Under the pieces are notes generated by a model. It ran no database searches and was not told the origin of the DNA. It saw only the letters and a program-made list of their open reading frames with translations. A program made the position numbers and the translations under genes. A DNA stretch of 46,594 nt from Syntrophomonas_A sp050258735 (GTDB lineage Bacteria > Bacillota > Syntrophomonadia > Syntrophomonadales > Syntrophomonadaceae): the NCBI GenBank assembly GCA_050258735.1, contig JBLMZJ010000121.1, positions 1 to 46,594 of the forward strand, read 5' to 3'. This document shows positions 1 through 8,352 of this stretch, piece after piece (position 1 is the stretch's first letter; each line of letters opens with the position of its first letter).

Positions 1-1197
1 TATTTGTTCTGACCAGGCCCCGCTGGCGATTTGCTTGCCGTTTACTGTTATAACATTTCCAGCATCACAATAAGGCCTGAACCTTACCCAGTCATTGGCC
101 TCAGCGCTATAATTCAGAGTAGTCGGATCAAAAGGAGGGGCTAAAACATCGGTTCCTTTTGAATCCGCCATTTCTAATCCGGTTAAATAAGGACCTATAG
201 CACTATGCTGACGTGAAATCGTGTATTGGGTTGTTGAACCACCAGCCGAAGGGCTTACCTCAACAAAAATATCAGTTTCGATCGCTTGTGACCAGACACC
301 ACTGTTTACTGCCGTCCCGTTTACCTTTATTAGATTGCCCTCTTCACAAGAAGGCTTAACTTTTACTGAACTATTATCGTCAATATCATATTTCAAAATC
401 TCTTGTTGAAAAATAGGCTGCAATTCGACCGGACCACCCGAATTTTTTATTTCTAGCCCGGTTAAATACACAACTTTTTCAACCATTCTAGTAACGTTAA
501 TAATATAGCTCTGCTCAATTTGTCCTGCTTTAACTTTTACGGTAACGGTGTTTGGTCCAACTTTCAAAGTAACTAAATATGAACCATTCACTAAAGGTTT
601 ATCATCTACGGTTATTACCGACTTGGTACTTGACGCGGTGGGTGTGACGGACAGGGTATTGACGGAGTATTCAACTGTAGCGCTATAATCAAAGGTCTTT
701 TTGGCAAAGGCCGGAATCAAGGTGCCGCTGCTAATGACAAGACCACTCAGATATGGATTTGCTGGGTTTTCGTATACTTCCATTGCAACTAGGGAAGCCA
801 CGTCTGGGTTGATGGTCAGCCCTTCTCCCCCATCCACATTGAAGCGAACCCAGCGGGCTGGTTGAGCTTTAAAAGTTTTATCATCAGATTTGCTGGTACT
901 CCCGGAAATACTAAAAAGTTGGGTCCACTGGGTGTTATCGGTGCTACCTAAGACAGCATATTTTTGCACATTGTACCGGCTGGCCCAGGACTCATCGATC
1001 CAGCCCATGTGGGTCAGAATAATATGGTCAATCCAGTAGTATTCACCCAGATCAACGGTCATACTAGCCGGGAGTTTTGTGGTCACCCAGCGCCGGACCG
1101 CCACATTTTTCTCACCATCCACCACCCACTTCGGGCTATATGGCAGAAGATACGAGCTGGCAGTCACCGGTTTGTTTAAAGCTATATCATCGCTCAT
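1..1197 (-). CDS. Discoidin / cadherin-like repeat surface protein (partial, 3' end off window)
   Basis: An open frame runs on the minus strand from an ATG at 1197 through 399 codons to the window edge without a stop, so the C-terminus is missing. The first ~140 residues look like a discoidin (F5/8 type C) domain: ALNKPVTASS at the start, then VVDG, VDLGEYYWIDHI and ARWVRFNV. After that come at least three cadherin-like beta-sandwich repeats (PF12733 type), each opening with a YLSGL/LTGLEM-like strand and containing FDPTTLNYS- or NVITVNG-like segments. No signal peptide is visible. Such domains bind glycans or serve as adhesive stalks. It lies 29 bases after the tandem collar-domain gene on the same strand, so the three genes are probably co-transcribed. 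The ribosome site is weak (AAGGGA, 11 nt upstream). Confidence 0.8.
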   Translation of the reverse strand, partial: MSDDIALNKPVTASSYLLPYSPKWVVDGEKNVAVRRWVTTKLPASMTVDLGEYYWIDHIILTHMGWIDESWASRYNVQKYAVLGSTDNTQWTQLFSISGSTSKSDDKTFKAQPARWVRFNVDGGEGLTINPDVASLVAMEVYENPANPYLSGLVISSGTLIPAFAKKTFDYSATVEYSVNTLSVTPTASSTKSVITVDDKPLVNGSYLVTLKVGPNTVTVKVKAGQIEQSYIINVTRMVEKVVYLTGLEIKNSGGPVELQPIFQQEILKYDIDDNSSVKVKPSCEEGNLIKVNGTAVNSGVWSQAIETDIFVEVSPSAGGSTTQYTISRQHSAIGPYLTGLEMADSKGTDVLAPPFDPTTLNYSAEANDWVRFRPYCDAGNVITVNGKQIASGAWSEQI

Positions 1198-1226
1198 GTT
1201 CTAAAACCGTCCCTTCTGAGCCTATT

Positions 1227-1736
1227 TCACGGGTTCATTTGGTTTTTACCGAGCCCCGTATAACCGGGCCCTACAAATATGTAGTAGTTGGTTTTGGGAA
1301 TGGGCTGGGTCCCCTGGAGGTTGGGCAAGTTAAAGAGATTTTGACCATCTCCGCCAAAAGTATATTTGATTATCTCGAAGATTGGCCTATATTCGTCTTT
1401 GTTCAAACTTTGTCCATTACACGGCATCCACCCAGGTGGGAAACTTCTATCAAGGTCGGGAAATAATTCTATTTGCCCGGTATAGAATTCAGCTTCCTCA
1501 AAGTATCCCCTAACACAAATATAGTACTTACAGTTACCCCCTCGATCTGGCTCGGCTCCCCTTAAATCAGGTATTCTAAATTCATAACTACCCCCACCGA
1601 ATTTGGTTCCAATCAACGAAAACAGCGCCGGATTGTCATTAACCTTTAACAAACGTCCATCACATAAGGTCAAATCGGGATGATCGGGTTGGTCGTTAAA
1701 TGGAAAAACCTTGATTAAACCAAGCAAATATGACAT
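1227..1736 (-). CDS. Tandem phage tail-collar domain protein
   Basis: This 169-residue protein contains two copies of the tail-collar fold (PF07484, MdpB-like). Each copy has the I-x-L/V-F-P opening, a P-x-x-CDG/CNG motif, an LF-x-L-x-x-KFGG-like segment and a F-x-x-PDLRG/PNLQG ending, followed by KYYICV or NYYIFV. In phages this domain sits at the tail fibre or collar. Stand-alone bacterial versions occur in phage-tail-like particles and in secreted proteins of unknown role. The ATG has a good ribosome site (AAGGGGGG, 6 nt away). It lies 20 bases after the single-collar gene and 29 bases before the discoidin gene. No other phage genes are visible, so this may be the edge of a tail-like locus or a domesticated cassette. 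Confidence 0.85.
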   Translation of the reverse strand: MSYLLGLIKVFPFNDQPDHPDLTLCDGRLLKVNDNPALFSLIGTKFGGGSYEFRIPDLRGAEPDRGGNCKYYICVRGYFEEAEFYTGQIELFPDLDRSFPPGWMPCNGQSLNKDEYRPIFEIIKYTFGGDGQNLFNLPNLQGTQPIPKTNYYIFVGPGYTGLGKNQMNP

Positions 1737-1756
1737 TAACTGCCCCCCTTGATCTG

Positions 1757-2002
1757 TTAATTATTGGGATATTGCCAGTTTCGTAATATGTAATATTTTA
1801 TTTTGTCGTTGGGCGATGCCGCCCTTAGATCCGGCAACCCAAAGACAATACCGCTTCCCCCAAACCTATTTCCAAGGACTGCAAATAAGCCTTCACTGAC
1901 ACCATCGTCAGCCCTTAAAAGGCTGCCGTCACAGGGCAACCAGTCTCCTGTACCAGGTTTATAGGGGAAAAGCTGTATAGTCCCGATGTAGTATTCATCC
2001 AC
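1757..2002 (-). CDS. Single tail-collar domain protein
   Basis: This 81-residue protein is one collar unit: IGTIQLFPYKP, LPCDGSLL, LFAVLGNRFGG, FGLPDLRAASP and IKYYILRN. It matches each half of the neighbouring tandem protein, so the pair probably arose by duplication and fusion. The start is GTG at 2002, preceded by AAGGTGG nine bases upstream. It is the first gene of the minus-strand cassette. The 300 bases before it (to 2308) hold no gene but contain a small perfect hairpin at 2168-2185. Function beyond the family assignment is unknown. Confidence 0.8.
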   Translation of the reverse strand: MDEYYIGTIQLFPYKPGTGDWLPCDGSLLRADDGVSEGLFAVLGNRFGGSGIVFGLPDLRAASPNDKIKYYILRNWQYPNN

Positions 2003-2167
2003 TTGAAAACACCACCTTTAATTCAGCAATTCTATAAAAACGCACTGCGGTTTATTTTGTATTTTGAGCTGGGAGACAAAGAGCAATAAATCGAAAAGGA
2101 TACGTATATTTAATCAGGAAATAAAATTAACCAATAATTAATTATAAATCCAATTCCACCAAAAAAC

Positions 2168-2185
2168 ACTGTACTAAAGTACAGT
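2168..2185. repeat. Short perfect inverted repeat in a gene-free gap
   Basis: ACTGTAC-TAAA-GTACAGT, 7-bp arms with a 4-base loop, in the AT-rich gap 2003-2308 between the collar cassette and the PadR gene. It has no T-run on either side, so it is more likely an operator or chance palindrome than a terminator. Nothing else recognisable lies in this gap. Confidence 0.4.
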
Positions 2186-2308
2186 CTTCGGAAAAAGTTG
2201 TTAAACTGCATAGGTTATTTTAGAAGTGGCGTGTTGGCTTGAAGGTCTTATCCTTTGCTATCTGAAAAGTATTATAGTGAAGAAGTACTAAGCAGGTACA
2301 TAATCTTA

Positions 2309-2875
2309 TTATTCATAACCTATCGGTCTGCCTACTTCGCCCAACCGGCCGTCCAGGGCATCCTGGTAGAGCATCTTCAGCCATTTCAATTGGGTTTTGG
2401 ATTGTTCCAAAGCGGCGAAGAGAATGTACAGGTTCACCCGGGAAATGTTATCGGCGATATGGTTTTCATAAACCCTTTGAAGGACTTGCACCCTGGTTTC
2501 CTGATCCTGCACCCGTTGGGCCAGTGCCCGCACGATATCTTCCTGATTTGCATGGCAAGTAAAGGCCATGGCAGCATATATGGGGTCATAGAAGTAATCG
2601 GTACGCAGGTACTGCTCCACTAAGAGGTTTTGAAATTCCGCTCTTCCACGATCGGTGATACGATAAACTGTACGATCCGGCCGCTTGCCGTCCCGCACCG
2701 TACTGGCCACCTCAATCAGACCTTTCTTTTCTAGTTGTTCCACCGCATAATAGAGGGAACCCTTCTGAAACTTAATATAACGGTCCATCTCCCGTTCTTT
2801 TACTATCTGCTGGATCTCATAGGGATGCTTCTCCCCCTCCATCAAGACTCCCAGGACTATCAGCTTCATAGACAT
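2309..2875 (-). CDS. PadR family transcriptional regulator
   Basis: This 188-residue regulator has a PadR winged helix at the N-terminus (LGVLMEGEKHPYEIQQIV, KFQKGSLYYAVEQLEKKGLIEV, RTVYRITDRGRAEF) and an alpha-helical C-terminal dimerisation region (Vir_act_alpha_C type). The start at 2875 is chosen because GGGAGGTG lies 8 nt upstream; a longer frame to 2935 has no ribosome site. The gene starts inside the exporter gene (58-59 base overlap) and follows it in the same direction. It therefore most likely represses the exporter and itself through the palindrome at 4458-4477. The inducer is unknown. Confidence 0.88.
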   Translation of the reverse strand: MSMKLIVLGVLMEGEKHPYEIQQIVKEREMDRYIKFQKGSLYYAVEQLEKKGLIEVASTVRDGKRPDRTVYRITDRGRAEFQNLLVEQYLRTDYFYDPIYAAMAFTCHANQEDIVRALAQRVQDQETRVQVLQRVYENHIADNISRVNLYILFAALEQSKTQLKWLKMLYQDALDGRLGEVGRPIGYE

Positions 2876-4397
2876 CGTTATCTTCACCTCCCCTATGTGA
2901 CGGGACCGGCCCGGTCCCGACCTGCAAACGCGCATTTCCCATCAGGATTATACAGATCAAGGCCAGCAGGACAGTTATCAGCGAGTATTGAAACACCTTG
3001 TCTATCGAGGCGGCCAGAATGGCCGTAAGTTTTTCCAGTACATTGGGCGGGATCTGCGCTCTGACCGCCGGCTGCAGCAGAAAGCGGCTGTCATTGACCG
3101 AGTTCAAAACATGCACCCCCGGGAAAGCATTTTTCATGCCGGAGATAAAGAGATGGCTTTGCACACTGCCGAATATGGAGATGCCCAGAGTCATGCCAAT
3201 GGTGCGGAAAAAAGCGACTTGAGCGTTGGCCGAACCCCGCAGGTTGAAATCCAGATCGTGCACCGAGGACATTGCCAGCACCGGGAATGACACCCCCACC
3301 CCCATTCCGGTGATGATCATGTAGATAGTGACCATCCACCGCGGGGTAGCCGCTGACAGGCTGCCTAAAAGAGTTACCCCCAGCAATAACAGCAAGCCGG
3401 ATATTAGCATGATATTGCGGTAAGAAGCCCTCCTGGTATTGGCCCCGCCCACCTGGCTGCCAGCCACCGAACCCAGCATCATGGGCATCAGAATAAATCC
3501 GGCTCCGGTGGCGCTGCCGCCGAATACCCCCTGCACATAGATCGGGATATACACCGTGCAGAGGATAAAGACCGCACCATAAAGCAAAGCCGTACCCTGA
3601 CTGAAGGCAAAGAGCCGGTCCTTGAACAGTCCCAGCTGAATGACCGGGTCGGTCACCCGCCTTTCCACCCATAGAAATAGGATCAAACAAAGGATGAAGG
3701 AACCCAGTAAAACGATCAGCCTCGGCGACTCCCAGGTATGCCCCTTGGCTCCCAATTGCAGAGCCAGCATCAGGCTCAGTACCGAAGCCACCAACAGCAC
3801 CGACCCCAACCAATCTATTTTCTGGGCACGGTGCTTCAGAGACTCATGGTAGAACTTGAAGAGCAGTAATAGAGAAATAAAGCCCAGCGGCATATTAACA
3901 TAGAATACCCAGCGCCAGTTGGCATAATCGGTCAGATAAGCTCCCAGCAGCGGCCCAAAAATAGCCGAAAGGCCGAAAACAGCTCCGAACAGGCCGGAAA
4001 CCCTGCCCCTTTCGGCAGGCGGAAAGATATCAAAGATGATAGTGAAAGCAATGGGCATCAAGGCCCCCCCGCCCAGTCCTTGCAGGCCCCGGTACAGAAT
4101 AAGCTGGGTCATGTCCTGAGCCGTGCCGCAGAGCATTGAACCGGCAATGAACAACAACAGCCCGCTCAGGTAAAAAAGCTTACGGCCATACATATCGGAG
4201 AGTTTTCCCCAAATGGGCATACCCGCGACACTGGCTATCATATACGCCGAGGTCACCCAGACGAATTTGTCCATCCCCCCCAGCTCAGATACTATCGTTC
4301 CCATGGCAGTGGCTACGATGGTGTTATCCATCGAGGCCATCAGTATCCCCAATAGAAGCCCGCCGACTACTAGTCTCCGGTTATTGCCTTCCGACAA
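2817..4397 (-). CDS. MFS drug exporter, DHA2 (EmrB/QacA) family
   Basis: A 526-residue proton-coupled exporter of the 14-TM DHA2 type. Visible motifs are the D-N-T-I-V-A-T-A segment of TM1 (motif D1), G-K-L-S-D-M-Y-G-R-K-x-F (motif A), Y-R-G-L-Q-G-L-G-G-G-A (motif B) and G-P-L-L-G-A-Y-L (motif C). The C-terminus ends in a charged tail. The likely start is TTG at 4397, preceded by GGAAGGAG with 7 nt spacing. An upstream in-frame start at 4466 would fall inside the promoter palindrome and is unlikely. The gene is transcribed before the overlapping PadR gene, a common arrangement for multidrug pumps controlled by PadR proteins. Confidence 0.9.
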   Translation of the reverse strand: MSEGNNRRLVVGGLLLGILMASMDNTIVATAMGTIVSELGGMDKFVWVTSAYMIASVAGMPIWGKLSDMYGRKLFYLSGLLLFIAGSMLCGTAQDMTQLILYRGLQGLGGGALMPIAFTIIFDIFPPAERGRVSGLFGAVFGLSAIFGPLLGAYLTDYANWRWVFYVNMPLGFISLLLLFKFYHESLKHRAQKIDWLGSVLLVASVLSLMLALQLGAKGHTWESPRLIVLLGSFILCLILFLWVERRVTDPVIQLGLFKDRLFAFSQGTALLYGAVFILCTVYIPIYVQGVFGGSATGAGFILMPMMLGSVAGSQVGGANTRRASYRNIMLISGLLLLLGVTLLGSLSAATPRWMVTIYMIITGMGVGVSFPVLAMSSVHDLDFNLRGSANAQVAFFRTIGMTLGISIFGSVQSHLFISGMKNAFPGVHVLNSVNDSRFLLQPAVRAQIPPNVLEKLTAILAASIDKVFQYSLITVLLALICIILMGNARLQVGTGPVPSHRGGEDNDVYEADSPGSLDGGGEASL

Positions 4398-4455
4398 ATC
4401 GATTCTCCTTCCCACAATATGTTTCACGTTAAACATCATACTGATTGCTAAAATT

Positions 4456-4485
4456 ATTATAGTCAAATTTGACTATATGGGTCAA
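4456..4485 (-). promoter_or_regulatory. Exporter promoter with embedded perfect palindromic operator
   Basis: On the minus strand TTGACC (4485-4480) and TATAAT (4461-4456) are separated by 18 bp. Between them, overlapping the -10, lies a perfect 20-bp palindrome, TATAGTCAAATTTGACTATA (4458-4477). A repressor bound there would block RNA polymerase. The best candidate is the PadR protein encoded downstream (2309-2875). That assignment is inferred from proximity. Confidence 0.75.
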
Positions 4486-4680
4486 GGGTGTTGCCGCCCA
4501 GGGGGGCAGGTTTTAAATTCCTGTTAAATAACAATGGCAGGCGATATGATAAGGATGAAACATTTACCAGGCAGCTCAAGCATCATATGCATGGCCGCCC
4601 GACTCATTTTTACTACATAAGAGATATTCCCGCACTGATGCGTAGTAATAGGTGAAAGGGATCGGAGAGGGGGTGAAAGA

Positions 4681-5226
4681 TTGGAATTCTCGCAGGTTGA
4701 ACTAGTCCGGGGTATAAGAAATCAAGATTCTGCCGCCTATGAGTATATGATCGCCCGGTATTCGAAGACGATCTACTGCCTGGCTCATAATATTTTATCA
4801 AAGTCTCACAGCAAGGAAGACATCGAGGAATGCGTAGCTGACGTCTTTCTCGATGCCTGGATCAAGATAGGCGAGTTTGATGGAGAAAAGGCCAATTTCA
4901 GGACCTGGCTGTTGATACTTACCAAATATAAGGCGCTTACCTACCGCCGCAAAAAGGGTTTTAAAAAGGTAGTGAATATCGAAGATGTCGAACTGAAGGA
5001 CGATAACAATCTGGAGAAATTGGTTCTGCTCAGACAGGATCAGGAACAGGTGATGGAAATAATCGATTCCTTTCAGGAGCCCGACCGGGAGATATTTATC
5101 CGCAGGTTCGTTCTGGGTGAGAAGATCAACGATCTGGCGAGGGCCTTCAATCTTTCCCGGACTGCCATAGACAACAGGCTGCTGCGAGGAAGGAAGATCA
5201 TAAAGGAGGGGTTACAGCATGAATGA
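4681..5226 (+). CDS. ECF-type RNA polymerase sigma factor
   Basis: A 181-residue sigma-70 family protein with region 2 (roughly residues 10-80: AYEYMIARYSKTIY, DVFLDAWIKI, NFRTWLLILTKYKAL) and region 4 (about 115-175: FQEPDREIFIRRFVLGEKINDLARAFNLSRTAI), and no region 1 or 3. The start is TTG at 4681 after a GGAGAGGGGGTG ribosome site. It overlaps the following membrane protein gene by 8 bases, which signals translational coupling of sigma factor and anti-sigma. Because the partner has a DUF4179-type layout, it probably responds to an envelope signal. The regulon is not visible. Confidence 0.9.
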   Translation: MEFSQVELVRGIRNQDSAAYEYMIARYSKTIYCLAHNILSKSHSKEDIEECVADVFLDAWIKIGEFDGEKANFRTWLLILTKYKALTYRRKKGFKKVVNIEDVELKDDNNLEKLVLLRQDQEQVMEIIDSFQEPDREIFIRRFVLGEKINDLARAFNLSRTAIDNRLLRGRKIIKEGLQHE

Positions 5227-6565
5227 AGACAAACTGATCTCGATGCTGGGCAGTCTTGACGATGACTTGATAGATAATGTGATAGATGACCTTATGAAAG
5301 GAGTTGACTGCGATTTGGAGTCAATAAACAATAAGGCTATGCAAAAATTGGCCAAACACAACGGCAAGGCGAAACTGCGCCATCGCCTGCCCTATGTGGC
5401 CGCAGTATTGCTGTTGTTCGTTTGCATCAATACCGTTTATGCCGATGAGATATCCCAGGCCTTCAAGAGCTTCTTCAACAAGACCCCGGTATATGAAACT
5501 ATGGTCGAAGGCAAAGCCTATTACCTGAAGGATCCTCAGGCACTAAGCAAGGACCTGACAATAGATAGCATGATGGTGGCGGAAGGCAGGATAGACATGA
5601 ACCTCACTGCGGCGGACGCCTCTGCCCTGGAAAACATTAAGATAATCCCGAAAAACCAACCCGGTACTGAATACACCATGGGCGGCATCGGTCAGGATGG
5701 CGATAATAAATATTTCCTGTCGTTTATGAATGCTAAAGAACAGAACTACGATATCAAACCGTTCCAGGCCTTTGACCTGCAGATAGGCGGGAAAACCTAT
5801 ACGGTCTCGCTTGACGAAGCCAAGAGCCTGGGGAATTCCCCGAAGCTGGCCGCCAGCGATGCCACCGCCAATAAGATCGACCTGGTAACGGTCGGCGCCA
5901 ACAGCATCGAGAAAAACGGTAAACAAGCGGTTCAGCTCATTGCAGCTTTTAAGAACCAAGATATGAAACTGGACGCTTTTGGTAAGCCAAAAACCATGTC
6001 GACCACAAACAACTTCGAAAATCTGGGCAAGGACGGCATGGTAGGTTCCGGGGGCGCACCCCGGCCAGAGCCTATCTATGCTACGGATCAAGCTGGAGCC
6101 CGGCACCAGTTGACGAAACCGGCCAACCCTAAGGCCTGGCCCATAACTACCTTTGATACCGACGCCTCGATAGACAGCAAACTAACGGTCAATGTGCCTG
6201 CCCTGCTGGCGACATATGAAAAGTCGGACGTTGCTCACATTACCGTCAATATCCCCAAGGAAGGAGAAAGAGCCCTTGATCATGAAGTAGATCTGTTCGC
6301 TCAGAAGGCAGTATTCAAGAACATCAAACGGCTTTCTCCAACCTCGGCGGAGTTGACCTTTGCGCTCAACACCGGAGCGGATGAAAACATCAAGATCAGT
6401 TGTTTTGACCTGAACGGTCCGGACATCAAAAAGTATACGGCAAAATTCAACGGTGATACTGCCGTCGTTACACTGGAGTTTGCCACAAAGGCCGATGCCT
6501 ATGACGTCGATATCTCCTGGCCTACCTTCGTGATGAACGGCAACTGGACTATGAATTTGAAATAG
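5219..6565 (+). CDS. DUF4179-type membrane anti-sigma-like protein
   Basis: A 448-residue protein with a ~55-residue acidic cytoplasmic head, one membrane segment (PYVAAVLLLFVCINTVYA, about residues 58-76) and a large extracellular part. The stretch just after the membrane (ADEISQAFKSFFNKTPVYETMVEG) is typical of DUF4179 proteins, which are usually paired with ECF sigma factors. The remaining ~330 residues look all-beta and hold only a few cysteines. It overlaps the sigma gene by 8 bases and is followed by a strong terminator, so the pair is a self-contained operon. An anti-sigma role is inferred from topology and pairing. No zinc-anti-sigma HxxxCxxC motif is present. Confidence 0.82.
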   Translation: MNEDKLISMLGSLDDDLIDNVIDDLMKGVDCDLESINNKAMQKLAKHNGKAKLRHRLPYVAAVLLLFVCINTVYADEISQAFKSFFNKTPVYETMVEGKAYYLKDPQALSKDLTIDSMMVAEGRIDMNLTAADASALENIKIIPKNQPGTEYTMGGIGQDGDNKYFLSFMNAKEQNYDIKPFQAFDLQIGGKTYTVSLDEAKSLGNSPKLAASDATANKIDLVTVGANSIEKNGKQAVQLIAAFKNQDMKLDAFGKPKTMSTTNNFENLGKDGMVGSGGAPRPEPIYATDQAGARHQLTKPANPKAWPITTFDTDASIDSKLTVNVPALLATYEKSDVAHITVNIPKEGERALDHEVDLFAQKAVFKNIKRLSPTSAELTFALNTGADENIKISCFDLNGPDIKKYTAKFNGDTAVVTLEFATKADAYDVDISWPTFVMNGNWTMNLK

Positions 6566-6577
6566 TCCTTCCCTTAT

Positions 6578-6612
6578 AAAACCGGCAGGGTTACCGCCCT
6601 GCCGGTTTTTTA
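6578..6612 (+). terminator. Intrinsic terminator of the sigma/DUF4179 operon
   Basis: A GC-rich stem, AAACCGGCAGGG paired with CCCTGCCGGTTT around a short loop, followed by a T-run, 12 bases after the stop codon at 6565. Confidence 0.9.
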
Positions 6613-6650
6613 TCTTATTAAAGTGTCATTCTCCGAAAAACTCGCATACT

Positions 6651-6684
6651 TGTCATTGCGAGGAGCGAAGCGACGCGGCAATCT
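6651..6684 (+). repeat. Dispersed repeat copy (TGTCATTGCGAGGAGCGAAG type)
   Basis: A 34-base unit beginning TGTCATTGCGAG and ending CGGCAATCT. Related sequences occur at 8799-8877 (as an inverted pair) and at 13825-13875 in the opposite orientation. This is a known kind of REP/MITE-like intergenic repeat seen in several anaerobic lineages. Here it sits just after a terminator in the gap before sodA. Confidence 0.75.
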
Positions 6685-6735
6685 TTTTCTTGCCTGATGG
6701 TTGCTAACCCGACCAGTACTGCCGCTCATAAAGAA

Positions 6736-7335
6736 TTATCTGTTCTGCATTAAGGCTACCCGCCGGTTTACATCATCCCAGTTGACCAGGTTCCACCAGG
6801 CTTCGATCCAGGCCGCCCGCTTGTTTTGGTACTTGAGGTAATAAGCGTGCTCCCATACATCCACGATCAGCAGCGGGACCGCTCCCCACTGAGTCAGGTC
6901 CTGGTGCTTTTCCGCCTGCAGCACCACCAGCTTTTCGAAGACCGGATTACAGGCCAATATGGCCCATCCTGAACCTTCCACCGCTACTGCGGAAGCCGTA
7001 AACAACTTTTTAAAGCTTTCAAAGGAACCGAATTCACGGTCGATCAAGGCCGCTACCGCCCCATTGGCCGGGCCTCCGCCACCCGGTTTCATGTTCTCCC
7101 AGAACATGGTGTGCAGGATATGGCCGGATCCGTGGAAGGCCAGTTCCCGTTCGATGTGTTTGATGAGAGCAAAATCGCCTTTTTCTATGGCTTCCGCCAA
7201 TTTGCCCTCCGCGGCGTTCAGGCCATCGATATAGGCCTTGTGGTGCATATCATGGTGCAGTTTTACGGTTTCCTGATCATAAAAGGGCTCCAGCGCATCA
7301 TAGGCATAAGGTAGATCCGGTAGAGTATGAGCCAT
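6736..7335 (-). CDS. sodA: Superoxide dismutase, Fe/Mn family
   Basis: A 199-residue enzyme that dismutates superoxide to oxygen and peroxide in the cytoplasm. The N-terminal helical domain carries the first two histidine ligands (LHHDMHHKAYIDGLN and GSGHILHTMFW). The C-terminal domain has the hallmark DVWEHAYYLKYQNKR with the Asp and His ligands. GGGGP and GSGWAIL are also family-typical. Metal choice (Fe, Mn or cambialistic) cannot be settled by eye. The start at 7335 has AAAGGAGT 7 nt upstream. It is monocistronic. For an anaerobe it fits with msrAB further on as protection from oxygen. Confidence 0.93.
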   Translation of the reverse strand: MAHTLPDLPYAYDALEPFYDQETVKLHHDMHHKAYIDGLNAAEGKLAEAIEKGDFALIKHIERELAFHGSGHILHTMFWENMKPGGGGPANGAVAALIDREFGSFESFKKLFTASAVAVEGSGWAILACNPVFEKLVVLQAEKHQDLTQWGAVPLLIVDVWEHAYYLKYQNKRAAWIEAWWNLVNWDDVNRRVALMQNR

Positions 7336-7416
7336 TACCAACACTCCTTTTCCCTTAAAATTTACTGGTGATATATCCAGTCTAGCGTATCGTCGGTGCT
7401 TTCGCCAACTTACAAA

Positions 7417-8166
7417 TCATTTATTCCTGACATATTTATGAGTTATATTGGGATTGCTGGTTTTTCTAGATTGGATCTCAAATTCTTTTAATGACGATAT
7501 CAGCGGAGTCAGTTTGGCGTAGCCATAGTTCCTGGTATCAAAATCCGGGTAGCGTTTATTGAGCCGTTTGCCCACCTGGCCTAAAAACGCCCAGCCATCC
7601 TCATCTGATGTCTTCGTTATTATGGTTTTTAATGATGCTATTAAATCTTCTTTACTGGCCATGCTCTCTTTAGGGGCCACATGTTTTTCCGGTTTTTCTT
7701 CAACACTGGTTTCTTCTTGATTGGCAGTGTTGGCTGATAAAACCTCCAGATATTTAAACATCTCACAGGCTGCTATGAACGGCGCCGGCGTTTTCTTTTC
7801 ACCCATACCCATAACAAACATGCCCGCTTCCCGCAAACGGGCAGCCAGCTTGGTAAAATCACTATCACTAGAAACGATGCAAAAACCATCCACACTGTTT
7901 GAATAGAGAATATCCATAGCATCGATTATCAACGCGGCATCGGTGGAATTTTTACCTGTAGTATAGGCATATTGCTGGATCGGGCTAATAGAATAATTAA
8001 GCAGCACTGTCTTCCACGATGATAATTGCGGTTTGGTCCAATCCCCGTAAATCCTCTTGTAGGTGGCGGTCCCGTGATTAGATATTTCATCAAATATGTA
8101 TCCTATATATTTGTCCGATACATTGTCAGCATCGATCAAAACTGCAATCCGCCGGTCATTTCCCAT
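7417..8166 (-). CDS. NYN (PIN-like) ribonuclease-type protein with C-terminal OST-HTH/LOTUS domain
   Basis: A 249-residue protein. Residues ~5-140 form a NYN/DUF88 domain of the PIN-like nuclease fold, with acidic residues in RIAVLIDADNVS, STDAALIIDAMD and IVSSDSDFTKLAARLREAG, the spacing expected of a metal site. After a Glu/Lys-rich linker, residues ~175-245 match the OST-HTH/LOTUS RNA-binding fold (GWAFLGQVGKRLNKRYPDFDTRNYGYAKLTPLI). This pairing is common in bacteria, where it is thought to process or silence RNA; the substrate is not known. The start ATG follows AAAGGGG. The gene stands alone. Confidence 0.85.
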   Translation of the reverse strand: MGNDRRIAVLIDADNVSDKYIGYIFDEISNHGTATYKRIYGDWTKPQLSSWKTVLLNYSISPIQQYAYTTGKNSTDAALIIDAMDILYSNSVDGFCIVSSDSDFTKLAARLREAGMFVMGMGEKKTPAPFIAACEMFKYLEVLSANTANQEETSVEEKPEKHVAPKESMASKEDLIASLKTIITKTSDEDGWAFLGQVGKRLNKRYPDFDTRNYGYAKLTPLISSLKEFEIQSRKTSNPNITHKYVRNK

Positions 8167-8352
8167 GTGTTAATCCCCTTTCTATGTCACTTTTCCTGCA
8201 AGCAGGAGTCGTTCTATTTACTCCCCCTCTGCTGCAATTAACTACCTTCCCATTGAGATAGTTCTCTTTTAATTATAAGCCTATTCATGATGGGTAGTCT
8301 TAGTTAGCTGATCACCAACGACTGTGAAACAGAAGATGGCATTTTTCATACG

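Noticed and set aside
3091..3813. 240-codon frame on the minus strand inside the exporter gene
   Set aside because: It is an out-of-frame shadow of the 14-TM exporter with no family motif and no ribosome site.
4556..4585. ECF-type autoregulated promoter before the first sigma factor (TGAAAC at about 4556)
   Set aside because: A TGAAAC is present but no CGTC-like -10 lies at the right distance.
7721..8241. Plus-strand frames opposite the NYN gene
   Set aside because: They are antisense shadows of a well-supported coding region.
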